From Ananas comosus (Eukaryota > Streptophyta > Magnoliopsida > Poales > Bromeliaceae), in NCBI RefSeq assembly GCF_001540865.1, contig NC_033630.1, positions 1,645,147-1,709,146 on the forward strand: 64,000 nt of DNA, given 5' to 3'. Below, piece after piece: positions 37,771 through 49,700 of this stretch. Both the position numbers and the translations under genes were made by a program. The notes under the pieces were generated by a model that saw nothing but the letters and a program-made list of their open reading frames with translations, made no database searches and was not told the DNA's origin. Positions within the stretch are counted from its first letter, which is position 1; every line of letters begins with the position of its first letter.

Positions 37771-39165
37771 AAATTAATCCTTAAATAAAGAGTGGTATAA
37801 ATAAGCAAGATGTAGTAAATTCATACATCAGGATTCGTAGAGGATCCCTCGTTCGATCGCTTAGATTCCCCGTTGTGAGTTTGTGACGTGGCACTTCAAA
37901 GATTAAGTTGAGGGAGGGGCGTTGGCCAATGCACGAGATTCAACGCCCAGCTTTAGAGAGGGGAAAGGAAAAATTTCTAGATGAAAATAAAACTTTCCAG
38001 AGAAGGAAAAAAAATTTTAGATGGAAATAAAACTTTCTAGAGAAAAAATTACCTTCCACAAATAAATAAATCTACGTCGGTGAAGCTCTGGTCTCAATAT
38101 GCTTCGAGTACAAAACGATAAGAAAAAGTTAAAAACAAACTAAAAAAATTTATTTTGATTCAATCTCTATGCGCTAAGATATAGAACAGAAGGCAAAGAA
38201 AATTTTCTTTTAATATGTTGATTCGCTTAAAAAAAATTTTCGTCTCCATCCTTCTGTTTTAAACGATAAGTAAAAGTAAAAAAAATTAAAGATAAAAATT
38301 AATCCGTTCCAAATCCGTTCTGATCGTCAAGAAAATAAAATCGAGCCACAACGTCCGTATTCCTATTCTCAAAAAAGATTATAGATGTAATTCTGTCTAA
38401 TTATTTATCTTAATATGTAAAAAATCTCAATAAAAAATATTTATATCTATTTAATTTTTAAAAAATTCTTATGTCGTGACTGTTAAATATAAAAAATATT
38501 TAAAACACCGTTCTCTAACAGCTTAAGCTTTTAAAGTACAACGGTTATTTCACATGGTATCAAATGTTTAAAACACCATTCTCTAACAGCTTAAGCTTTT
38601 AGAGTACAACGGTTGTTTCACAGTAACAGATGTTTAATAACTATTTCTACCAAATTTATATTTTTGAATTAATCATTCAAAAAGTTCTTACTGGCACGAT
38701 TGATTTTTTTCTCTGATGTTAAAAACTTATTAGGGTATCAAAACACAAACTCACCTAATCTCAAATAGAACTTTAATTAATCTAATAATTTCTAATCCAA
38801 CATTAATTATCCTATTGATTGCTCCGATGCCAAATTTTTAATTAAGCTTATAAAAAATTACTTTATATGCAGCATTTTTTGTTTCCTATTTGGAAGGCGT
38901 TTAATTTTACAAAAAATATTTTAATTTTTTTGATAGAAAATATAATTTGATGGATATTTACGTGGGCTGCACCTGTACTTTTCACAGCCCGTGCTATATA
39001 TTGATATATTTATTATATTGATGTCACGCAACATGAGCACAAATAGAAACCCTTATTATTAGAGATCAAAAAGCTTATATTATTATAAGGTTATAAAATA
39101 CGAAATTTAATTTACATGTGGTTGGAATGATGCAAGCGTCACAACCGTCACAACCGTCCAAAATC
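37771..39165. other. Intergenic DNA with tandem duplication and LTR-like relic
   Basis: A block of about 65 bp with TTCTCTAACAGCTTAAGCTT is repeated at about 38500-38565 and 38566-38632, and the first copy continues into ACATGGTATCAAA, which resembles an LTR end plus primer-binding site. Near 37970-38050 a 50-bp unit with GAAAATAAAACTTTC is also duplicated. No proteins are encoded. Confidence 0.45.
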
Positions 39166-39168
39166 TAA

Positions 39169-40357
39169 GGTATCGTTTGGTTCGAGGATAAGAAAAAAAT
39201 GACTATTTCAGGGATAGGTATAAATTGAGATATAAACAGGGATTAGATTAATTTTGCGTTTGAATGAAAATTAGGTTATTCCTGGGAATAAAAAAATAGC
39301 GTTTGGTTAGGTAAGATGGAATAAGAAAGATAGTGAATTTTATAAATAAAAAATAATCATATTATCCTCTTATTATATTTAAATTTAAATTTTTAAAATT
39401 TTAAATATATATTTTTAAATTTAAAATTTTAACTTTGAAATTTCAAAATTTGAAATTTAAAATCTCAAATTTTAAATTCAAAATTTTAAATTTTAAATTT
39501 CAAACTTTAAATTTAAGATCAAATTTAAATTTAAAAAATATAAAATATAAAATTTTAAATTTCAAAATTAAAATATCAAAATTTAATTTTAAAATTTAAA
39601 ATTTAAAATTATAAACTTTAATTTTGAGATTATAAATTATAAATTTTAACAATTTAAATTTTTAATTTTTAAAATTTTAAAATAAGAATAGGGATGGGAA
39701 CAATTAATAAAAATAATTTATTATAATAAATTTATAAATTTTTTTAAAATTCTACTTAAACTTAAATTTAATAAAAAGAATTTATTATAATATTTAAATA
39801 TAATTTACTATAAATTTTATTATAATATTTAAATATAAATAATAATTATTAATATAGTATAATTAATAATTTTAAAATAAAAATAATGTATTATAATATA
39901 TAAATTTAAAAAAATTAAATTTTTAATTTTTAAATTTTTAAAATAAAAATAGGGGTGAGAACAATTAATAAAAACTATTTATTATAATACATTTATAATT
40001 TTTTTTAAAATTCTACTTAAACTTAAATTTAATAAAAAGAATTTATTATAATATTTAAATATAAATAATATGTATTAATATAGTATAATTAATAATTTTA
40101 TAATAAAAATATTGTATTATAATATATAACATTTTATATTTATATAATTTAGTTTTAATTCAATTTATAATTTTAATTAAGTTTGAAATTAAAGATTGGA
40201 ATAGTGCTATTCCACCAAAATGGTGGAATAACAAATTCCTTGCTATTCCGGGATAACCGAAAATAGCAAGGTTTGACCGGGATAAAATATTCCGGCCAAA
40301 TTTCATTCCATTTGGCGAAATAGCGGGAATCGCTTATCCCTCCAACCAAACAGGACC
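39169..40357. mobile_element. PIF/Harbinger-like (Tourist-type) non-autonomous element, copy B
   Basis: It starts GGTATCGTTTGGTTCGAGGA and ends TCCAACCAAACAGGACC, with the ends inverted to each other (GTTTGGTT core) and a 3-bp TAA duplication at 39166-39168 and 40358-40360. The 1189-bp interior is AT-rich, with an internal repetition at about 39.66-39.90 and 39.90-40.13 kb. No transposase frame is seen. Confidence 0.8.
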
Positions 40358-40360
40358 TAA

Positions 40361-40976
40361 GTTTATCCGTTCGGGACTATTAAAGTGCACGTGGCGCCAC
40401 AGTAGGGCCCGTAGGGGAGTTTGGCAACTTTGTGCCGTGGCAAATAGTAAATTATTGGCTGCACCTGGTCCGTCATGGACCAGCCCTTTAAAACACAATC
40501 TGAGAGGCCTTAGAACGAAATTTCAAACAAATGGTGCTACATCTTTTTTTTTTGAAAAAAAACACCAATTGCCAAATAATTGAGCTGCGAATATGCCATA
40601 ATTGTTAGTTGTTACTAATTTTAATTTTCACGGCTTAGGATATTTTATATATTGGTAAGTTTTATGTCATTTTCATAAGGTAATTCCTATTTTCAAAGTT
40701 GTTTTTGCGATTTGCAAGATGAATGATGTAACTTGTCGAGATTCAGATTATTTTAATTTGTTTATGTACTACATAGTGAAACTAGTCCTAAAAAAAAATA
40801 AAAAATAAAAAAATTGGTCTCATTTTATAAATGAAAGTTATGCTATGGTTCTTGCCTTCTTGGCCATAATTGTTTACCAGGTTGAGGCAACAGTTTCTCA
40901 TGGAGTAGACACCTGAGCATGTGTTGGAGAAAAATGTATTATTTAAGTTATAATATTAGAAGAATATATCAGTATT
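40361..40976. other. Intergenic DNA, no gene seen
   Basis: AT-rich; nothing recognisable. Confidence 0.5.
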
Positions 40977-40992
40977 AATTCCTGTTATGTTA

Positions 40993-41294
40993 CCGACCGT
41001 CCCTAGAGCAAGTGGCAAAGGATTTGGTGGTTGATACTCGAGGCTCAAATTCGAATCCTAGTTGATTCACATTTTCAGCTAAGTTTATTATTTCTAAATG
41101 AAATAAACGAAACGGGTAGCGTGCTATCTATCTCTTCAAAAAAAAATTACATGCATGTTTAAAGAATTTTGAACATCAAGGTGCACTGAACAATTTAAAA
41201 AATGTTCCACATTTTCAGCTAAGTTTATTATTTCTAAATGAAATAAACGAAACGGGTAGCGTGCTATCTATCTCTTCAAAAAAAAAAAAAAAAA
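40993..41294 (+). mobile_element. Chimeric SINE insertion: full copy plus a second 3' tail
   Basis: A full SINE (head at 40993, box A TAGAGCAAGTGG at 41004-41015, box B AATTCGAATCC at 41048-41058, tail to about 41147) is followed by about 60 bp of unrelated sequence and then a second copy of the SINE 3' half (about 41207-41294). The whole is flanked by one perfect 16-bp duplication AATTCCTGTTATGTTA at 40977-40992 and 41295-41310. Confidence 0.9.
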
Positions 41295-41310
41295 AATTCC
41301 TGTTATGTTA

Positions 41311-42604
41311 CAGTGGTTTGGTGAAAGCATGTTTTGTGCCACAATATTCATTTTTAATTTGTCTGTAAGCAACGTTTTAGGAATGTTTAATTCAAAAATT
41401 CTTTTGTCAAGAATGAAATAATAATCAACTGTAATGTTGTGTATTTTCGTGTTATTTGCAAGTTGGTATATACGGTATTTAGCTTGCCACGTCGGTGTGT
41501 ACTGTATTACGGTATTTAGCTTGCCACGTCGGTGTGTACCTGTATTGCGCTTGATGAAAATTTGATGATTTGATTATTTGATGATTTGATTCTTTTTTGT
41601 AAATGCCAATACCATCATAGAGCTTATTCATTGTCCAATTCTAGGATTTTTAGTCTATTATTGTAGAAAATGTCAATTTAAAGTTGATGAGTTGGAATTA
41701 AATTATGTTTGGCTGGTCCCATAATAATTGGGTACGTACATTTGGACAGCTTGAAAATGCCGTGCATACACAGAAGATTGGTTATATACATTAAAGTCTT
41801 TGTAGCAAGATTGTGGCTGGTATTGCAAGTAAATGTGAATTAATTCAAATGTGATGTGATGTAACCATAAACCCAAAGTAATCGTACCATGATTTTTTTT
41901 TTTTTTGGAATATAGTACCTCCCACAGCTTTGAATTCTTATTTAGAGCATTTCAACGTGACGCACCGGCGTGCGGACAAAAATTATATGGGCATTTTTTC
42001 CAAATTAAAAGTTTAGGGAGGTTGCGGATGGGCGCCGCGTGGCCCGCGGGCGTCCATCTTTGCCCTCCTCTCCGCTCCGCCAACTTTTCTCTCTCTCTCT
42101 CTCTCTCTTTAAAAAACGGAGCNTCCTTTCGCCGATCATTCGTTATTACTATTATTATTATTATTATTATTATTAGCAGCAGCAGCAGCATGTGAATTTG
42201 ATTGATAGATTATTATAGTTAATAGAGTAAATTTCAAATATTATCTCTGTGATTTTATATTTTTTTCTCTTAAGTATTATGTAATTTAAAGTGTATCAAT
42301 TTAGTGCTTTTTTTTTTCAGCTCTTTCGTTAATATTTTGTTAAATTATATAAAAGAACTTCAGATACCCTACCTAGGTTTATTAAATATTCACTTTAGTA
42401 CCATTTAGTTTTAACTTTGTTAAAACTACGGGGTACTAAATTGAAACATTTTAAACCACAAGATACTAAAATAAAAAAAGTGCGAAATCAGAGATATGGT
42501 ATCTGAAGTTTTTCTTAGTTAATAAGTTAATAATTAAAAAAGAAGATTTAAATTGAAGATATTGAGTTAAAAATATTAACTCAGAACGCAATTACCGATC
42601 AAAC
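41311..42604. other. Intergenic DNA with a short tandem duplication
   Basis: TACGGTATTTAGCTTGCCAC followed by GTCGGTGTGTAC occurs twice in a row near 41471 and 41511. A CT run lies near 42090, one N at about 42123 and an ATT run near 42145-42175. No gene seen. Confidence 0.5.
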
Positions 42605-42616
42605 ACAATACTTTCT
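42605..42616. repeat. Left target duplication of the SINE-LINE composite
   Basis: ACAATACTTTCT occurs here and again at 43123-43134, directly after the LINE A-tail. Confidence 0.85.
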
Positions 42617-42772
42617 GATTTTTTTTTTTTTTTTAGAGATAGGTAGCACGCTACCCGCTTCGTTTATTTCATTTAAAAATAAACTTAGCTAGAAATGTGA
42701 ATCAACTAGGATTCGAATTTCGGTCTCGGATACCAACCACCAAGTCCTTTGCTACTTGCTCTAGGGACGGTC
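42617..42772 (-). mobile_element. tRNA-derived SINE copy (minus), left half of a composite insertion
   Basis: A T-run (A-tail on the minus strand), GGTAGCACGCTACCCGCTTC, the AAATAAACTTAGC body and the head CTCTAGGGACGGTC. The head abuts LINE sequence with no target duplication between them. Confidence 0.9.
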
Positions 42773-43091
42773 ATCTGGACGGAACTTAACAACACTATCT
42801 TCTACGAGTACCTGCCCAATGCAACCAGGGCGCTCGAGCGCGTAAATACCTTGACGAATGACTGGATGCATTTGCCTTGACGATTCACGAGATCTTCCTC
42901 TTTCTATGCTGGGGATACCCACTTCTGTACTCTCTCACCCTCTCTAGCTTTCTCTTCTACCTTTATTTTTCACTTTCTTGTTTACTTCATACCTTTTTTC
43001 TATCTTTCTTAAGAGGCCTTAGCTGCTTTCATCATGCAAGCTTAGTTCATTTTACTTAATGAATGAATAAGATAGCTCGCTACCTCTTTCT

Positions 43092-43122
<31 letters not shown>
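42773..43122 (+). mobile_element. LINE 3' end, right half of a composite insertion
   Basis: The first 105 bases read as the last residues of a LINE ORF2: IWTELNNTIFYE..., ending in TGA, aligning with IW/VWK..RND.IF in the other LINE copies. The 3' UTR ends AATGAATGAATAAGATAGCT, then CGCTACCTCTTTCTC and a long A-tail. This matches the 3' ends of the LINEs at 29.5 kb and 63.4 kb. Confidence 0.85.
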
Positions 43123-43124
<2 letters not shown>

Positions 43125-43134
43125 AATACTTTCT

Positions 43135-44109
43135 TGTGTTTTCGTGCTGTCCCCAAATTAGTCATACATGAAGACTAATGTCCTAAGTTAGGACACCCAG
43201 AAAATAAAACTATAATTCACCAAGTCAAATTTGCCGTGCCCCACAATTTTTAGTCTCGAATAATTAAAGCTTAAGCGTCATCTTCATTTAATCGTCAACC
43301 ACTGTTGTCAAGTAAAAGTACGCCACGTTCGACATATGCCGTGATTAGAAGCTTCTTTTGCGATCACAAGTTAAGAACACGAACGGACATTCTCTTCGTT
43401 GTCTTCAGGAAAAAGGCAATTGCTCTGCTCTGCGTGCCCACAGAGATTTTGTATTTGGACCCCTTTTTTTTTGTGTGCGTGTGAGAACCAACAAAATGTC
43501 AATGGTGTGGATCTTTTGAGAGTGGACTAGTTCCATGCTGTATGAATATAAAACACAATGAGCATTGAAAGCTATGTACTTCTACTAAAACAAAATATAG
43601 CTATTCGAGTTTTCACATCTCTCTTGCCTATTTTGTGGGGTCGTGCGCACGCACGCAGAAAAGGTTGAATTTCACAAAGGACATCAGATATTTATTTTGA
43701 CATATAAATTCGAAGCCAGTAATGAATTGGCTTAGAAGATGAACTTGTGAGAGTCTAAGAAGGCTCAAAATCTCATATTCAACAACAAGGTTTCACAAAT
43801 GTGGTGAAGTGAGAACGTGTTTTACAAATGCATATCCAAATTATAGACGAGCACAAAGGATGATTCGACTGGTGCAGCAAACATAACATCTGCACCGGCG
43901 AAATTTTGGCGAATCTAATTTCTTAGACAAAAACAACGGAAAAACAAGGGTATGAAATTAAATATGTAAGCAAGTTACTAATCCTAAAGGACTTGCTCTT
44001 GCCAATTCTCTTGGCATTTTATTATTTGCAGTTATTGCCACGACAAGGGAGCGGCAAATACAAACACTGAAATTTGGTAGGGACAGAAAATTATCTGATG
44101 TCAAAACTT
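43135..44109. other. Intergenic DNA and probable MPP 3' UTR
   Basis: No gene seen. The region adjoining 44109 is expected to hold the 3' UTR of the minus-strand MPP gene. Confidence 0.45.
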
Positions 44110-47100
44110 TTACTTGGCGAGAAACTTACGGCTCACAGATTCATAACTTGGTACATGAATAACTGCACAACAGAGAGTAACAAGTAAACAACAAAACAGA
44201 TACATATATGAATAAAGACAATAAGTTTGAGATCTAAGTAGAAACTTACCATCTCCCCACGAAGCCATTGTTAGCGGCAAAGAAATGATTTTTTCGGCAA
44301 GGGAAGTCATATCTTTCAATGTAACTCCGTCTATGGCTTTCAGGAAATGCTCAACAGGTTTCCTAGAGAGAAAATTACAATGAAAAGAATGACTTCTTTA
44401 TATTATGAACAACTTGATAGATGCTTTTAGTAAGTGAAGAAACCAAGTTGTATTGGAACTTCTGATAATGAATGATCAAATCAAGTTTGTCCAGATTGTT
44501 GGTGGCATATTAGAAACCACAAAGAGGAGGTTTGAAGGACCTTCTAGAAATCTTCAAAGGCAAATATATATCAAAAAAAAAAAAAACAAACAAACAATTT
44601 CCCGCACTCTTTTGGCAACCAGACCACTAGAAAGGCCTTGCAATATATGTTTTTAATTATCCAGGAGATATCTCTTTACTTGGGAAAGACCTTGAAATGG
44701 AAGTTAGAACGATCCTTGCATAGAACTACGGTTAAAACCCAGCAGAGCATTATAAAGGATTCACCAATGAAATTATGGGAAATTACCTTTCTCCATATGT
44801 CAAAACCTGCCGACCTATGTCTTCTGAAGCTACGATCTGCAAAAAATGCATTAGCAATAGAACTTAACAGCACGAAAGACTTTAAAATTCATGGCATATA
44901 ATATATCAATAACATACTCGTGATTCCAGGTACATCAAAACAGCAGACTTAGCCGACTCTTTGGCACGATCTAGTTGAGCTTGGTCAACTGTACACGAGC
45001 GTAACTTGGGTTAACAAAAAAATAAATAACTCGCTGAGAACAGCTATCAACATGGAGCAACCGCATACCTTGCCCAGGAGTGGCTATTGAAAGAAGCTCT
45101 CTAGCTGCCAAATCAACAGCTTTAGGAGCAAACTCCGAACCCTAGTTCAAAAAAGTATTTCCTAATAAGCTCATCTACAGCAAAAAGAAAAAATAAAAAT
45201 AAAAATAATAAAATGGCATATGCATGCAAGAAAAAAACATCAACGTGCAAAAGGAAAAACTAGAGAAGAAGAAGATTAAAAAGAGAAGAGAAGAGAAGGT
45301 AAGATAATCAATAAGCAAAAGAAAGGCTTACTCAAAAGTTCACAAAATTATAAAAGCTCAGCACCTGTCATAGATCCTTTTTTATAAACACCTCCAACTA
45401 TAGAAATTGTTGTGAAAGTAGTCCATTGCCTATGACACCTCTAGGATTCTGTAAATATACCCTAGAATGACCAAGAAAGCATAGAAGTGAACTGTGTTCA
45501 ATTTATGTAAATATTAGAAAACTGTTGGAATGTATCTAGCTGATCAAATCTACCTGCATATTAAGATCTTAGAAACATACACTGATTTATGCACAGAAAA
45601 AACTGAAGCCATTTTCAACAAGAAACAGACATACAACTCCAGGAAATATTAGTCGACGTACTTGTCTTCATGTTCGCATTCAACCAGATTATTCCATGGA
45701 AAAGGCAGAGAAAAGATACGAGTGCCATTGATAAAAACATAAGGGATCTGATAATAGCATAACCGATTTGCACCCATGCAGCAATGCAGCATAATGAAAC
45801 AATAGATATTATTACACATTATTAATTCATAGGTTTGGAGACATTCAGCATAGGAGGAAAACAAACCCAAAAAAAAAAAAAAATCCCCGTTAAGCCGGAG
45901 CAGTGCTTCAGGACATAAAAATGATAATAATGAAAAGGGAAAAACTATGATAAGTAGCACAGTAGCCTAAAGGATAATTTTCTGTACAAACATATCAGGA
46001 AGATGATGTCTTACGGTGGTTGCATGAATTCCGAAAACGCCGGTATCATTGTATATGCTGTTAAAAGCGGAGAATGCCTGGATTTGAGGGAATTCATTTA
46101 AGACACGCAAATCTGTACAAAATGAACAAGATTAGAAGAAGCTGACGTACTATTACATAGACCAGTCAAGTAAAAGACTGGATTTCAGTTACCCCTAGCC
46201 CATGCAAGTTAAAACACCACACGTACCCCGAACGTCCAAAGACCGAGGTTTTAACAACTCAAAGTTGTTGTGAAACCACGGCAAGTAGTAGTATTTGCAG
46301 TACTAGAAGCTTTCAATGTGAAAAAGAAGTTGGTAATTACTGCTTACATAACAATCAGATAGCCATGATTTTTAGAAATCAGAAATTACAGCTTATATGA
46401 CCATCAGAGTCAGGATTTTGACACAATCTTGATGAAACTTGCAAGAAATTCTATAACCAGCACGAGTCACTTACATAACCGAGAAAACATCCCTTTTCCT
46501 GGCCCTCCAGCAGAAAATGAGCCACCGCCTCCCATAAGCATCTGGACAACATTGCACTGCTTTCAATCATGTTCTTGAAAAATCATCTACAAATAGTCAA
46601 CAGAAATAATGCCACATTTAAGAAACTTGTGAAAAACATATCTAATGAATTTGGGCCTGAACCTGAAGTACTGTTAGAGTCATGGCATCCTTCTCTTTAC
46701 GCCAACCACCAGGCACCTCAAACGCCAGTGCAACATGAGTCTTCTGTCATCCACAAATCAAAAAGAACAACAATGCCAACGTATCACAAGAATAAGACAA
46801 AAAAGGGACCAAAAACAACATATTTTTGCCGTATCACACACCGATGAATCAGCTTGGCATCGATACTCCCCTCCGACATACGCAGATTTGGGCTCTTCAC
46901 ATTGTGATACATTGGGAAGATCAGATAAGAGCGGTTCAGCAATGGATACCAGTTCGTCATGTTCTACACCTGACGCTGCGAGTACGATTCGAGAAGCAGT
47001 GTAGTTTTCCTAAATGCCATAAAAGAAATATTAGTGATAGAATGCAAACTATAAGCAGTCACTAAGGGGGTGCTTGGTTCCTCGAAAAAGTGCAGAAAAC

Positions 47101-49495
47101 TGTTTTCGAGGAAAAAAGTTTTAAAGCCACTATTTTTCCCTAAAATCTTGAACAAAAAAAACTTTTCTAGGAAAACTACTTTTACCTACAACCAAACGGA
47201 TGGAAATACTTTTCCAACCAAAAAACTATTTTCTGGGATATTTTCTGAAAAACCAAACACCTCCTAAAGCAGCATAATACAATCTAGGAACTCAATTTTA
47301 CCGCGACAAATTCTTCCAAGATGGTTGAGTTTAATTTATTTATTGCAGATTCCGGAGCTATCAGAGGATTTGCCAATGCACCAGAATAGCCAGCAGAATG
47401 AATAGCCTCCAAAAGCAAGCCTTGAGGGTTGCTAGAAATTTCTCCGAGCTCTGCCTTCATTTTCTCTAACTGCAAATTATACATTATGATAACTCACTAC
47501 CTAGAAGAACAAATGTAGATGCCAAAAATGATTCTACAAGATATCTAGAAATACCTGTTCTTTGACTTCCCAATCGAGAAAAGCGGGATTTCTCATGCAA
47601 TCAATAAGCACCTCAACCATTTGGGGCATGTAAGTTTTCAGAGCATCAAAAGTATAACTCATTTGTTCACGGGAAGCTGATGCAGTGACACTTCCTCCGA
47701 CAGCTTCAATCTCACGTACTATGCGCAGATGGCTCCTGTTTGTTGTGGTTTTGTAAGCCATGCGCTCCAAAAGGTGTGATGCACCTATAGTTGCAGGCGT
47801 TTCATATACAGAACCACAATCCACGTATAATCCTATTGAAGCAGCAGGCCTCTGACAAATGAATCTAAGTCAATATTGTCCAAAGCAGTGAAAATGTATA
47901 AAGACCCCTCAACTGTAGATAATTTTGAAATAGCCATCCCAACTTATTTTCTTTATTTTCGACAGCCCTCAAACTTTTGCTCATTTCATTTTGAGTTATT
48001 TTTGTCAGCTGAATTGCGGATTCCATTAAATTTAGTAACAAAACTGTTAAATTTAATGTCTCTGACCGCTTTTTAGGAAACAGAACTGCAGGTTTATGGA
48101 GCTGTTAAATTCAATGAAATACGCTAATAGACCGTAGGACACAACTTGAACTAAAATGAGGAAAAGATAAGGGAATGTAAACTAAAATATATATGTATAT
48201 ATTAAAGTTTAAGGTTCGGTTTGAAATAGCCTATAGCTTTCTGGCTCTCTATACATTTTTTACCTCTACAACCAACAGATACACTACATTGAAATTTCAC
48301 AATCATATTAAAAAGCACACATACTGGAGATGTTTCAGAGGCAATCTTCACACCATTTGCAAGAGTTGTGATTCTCGTCTTGGCAGGTTCTACATAATCA
48401 GGTAGTGGAGGAGGAAGCATGACGCCTGGAAGTGGGAAATCTAGAGGAGGAAGTTGATTAGATCGTCCGCCTGTGAGCCAGCTAAAGAAGCCACCAGAAG
48501 ACCTTTTTGCTACACTGGTGCTAGCAAATCTAATAGCAGCATTCAGACTTTGGGCATCGACTCCAGGTTGCTAGCAGAACAAATGATAGATAATTAGGTA
48601 TTGCCAATACTGATTTCAGTCTTGAAATGAAAACAATAACAAATCGTAATCTGACCACCCTGTTTGGCTATATTTGAATTGGTGAGATAGATGGAGTTCC
48701 AGCCCACTTTTTTCTTTAATTCTCTTGCTAAGGATAGTTAATAGCTGATCATTTGAAATGATTCTCACTAATTTGGATGGCCCTCGTTCAGTTTAACCTA
48801 ATAGGATGATTAGCAACTTATCTTGATTTCAGTTCCTCAACTGGTAGAAAATTTCAATGTCCGAAAATACGCTTACTGCTGTCCAAGACTTAGACAGGAT
48901 CACAATTCACAAATAACAGCGTTCTATATGTTCATTTTTAATAATAGACTCAAAAAACAAATCCAATCACTGGAACTCATCGAATTGCAAATCAGTTCAA
49001 ACCAATCTCCATTTGATAACAAACCAACAAAAATGTTCATTTAGAGGTCGAATTTTCAAGTTCGTAGACAATTTTGGAAATATAATTTGACACAATTATA
49101 TTCTAATTAAATCACTAACAGAGACTACATTAAGCTACCTCGTGGTCAAACCAACGTAACAAAACAAAACCAATCATCACAAATTCAACTGTCGTATCCA
49201 AATCTCCTAAAAACATAAGAACATAGAGCATATCAACAAGGATTCTGCAAATTCTCATAGCCATTCCAAATCCAAAAAAAGACGCGATCATCTACAAACC
49301 ACTACAACCAATTCAGCTTAAAAATCAACAAAAATAAACAAAATTAACACCATTTGTGATCGGATCCGAAGCATAAACAATGAACTCAGACACTAAAAGT
49401 TGGAATTCTCAGCTCGCAACTATGAGATTCTGAGGTTAGGGTTTGTGAGATCCAACCTTTAGAGCCTTGAGACGAGACGATGCGACTCTATACAT
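44110..49495 (-). CDS. MPPA: Mitochondrial processing peptidase alpha subunit
   Basis: Thirteen exons on the minus strand: 49457-49495, 48325-48570, 47555-47851, 47302-47469, 46842-47009, 46663-46743, 46475-46541, 46015-46112, 45069-45141, 44918-44988, 44787-44836, 44250-44362 and 44110-44162. GT-AG introns join in frame to 507 aa. The N-terminus [13 protein letters not shown] is Arg/Lys-rich without acidic residues, a typical mitochondrial presequence. The M16 peptidase fold is present, but the zinc motif is degenerate (HLLER at 121-125 instead of the HxxEH of the beta subunit), and the glycine-rich loop [14 protein letters not shown] (337-350) is intact; together these identify the alpha subunit. 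In plants the MPP subunits are the core proteins of the cytochrome bc1 complex and cut presequences of imported proteins; alpha binds substrate and beta catalyses. Introns hold a Tourist-like MITE (47.07-47.26 kb) and an inverted-repeat element (about 47.89-48.26 kb). No break was found. Confidence 0.96.
47066..47264. mobile_element. Tourist-like MITE in an MPP intron
   Basis: A 199-bp element starting GGGGGTGCTTGGTTCCTCG and ending AACCAAACACCTCC (inverted), flanked by TAA on both sides (47063-47065 and 47265-47267). The interior has complementary TTTTC/GAAAA words able to form a hairpin. Confidence 0.8.
47890..48258. mobile_element. Inverted-repeat DNA element in MPP intron 2
   Basis: The left end (ATGTATAAAGACCCCTCAAC, then TGTAGATAATTTTGAAATAG) is inverted at the right end (TTTGAAATAGCCTATAGCTT, then TCTGGCTCTCTATACAT). 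It is the same kind of ends as at 6.34-6.80 kb and 20.04-20.57 kb. Confidence 0.55.
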
Positions 49496-49692
49496 GGCGA
49501 CGTTGATGATGATGACAATGATGACGATGGAGAGGAGCGAGCTCTCGATCGAACACTGATGGGATTCGAACACTGGTGTGGATCGAAGAAGCCGAAGGGA
49601 GAAGATGATACGGTGGAAAACAAAGAGGAAATGGAAAGGTCGAGGAGTATCCAGTTTCCACCGTTAATTAGATACATCGTTTTCCTGGACCC

Positions 49693-49700
49693 GGCCCACC
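49693..49700 (-). promoter_or_regulatory. Site II (GGTGGGCC) motif upstream of MPP alpha
   Basis: On the minus strand GGTGGGCC preceded by TGACGTGG lies about 200 bp upstream of the ATG. TGGGCC site II motifs are typical of plant nuclear genes for mitochondrial proteins. Confidence 0.5.

Noticed and set aside
40993..41145. tRNA gene suggested by A- and B-box motifs
   Set aside because: The motifs belong to a repeated SINE with an A-tail and target duplications; the tRNA fold is not intact.
46569..47267. Plus-strand frames opposite MPP exons
   Set aside because: They lie antisense to well-supported MPP exons and an intronic MITE, with no domain of their own.
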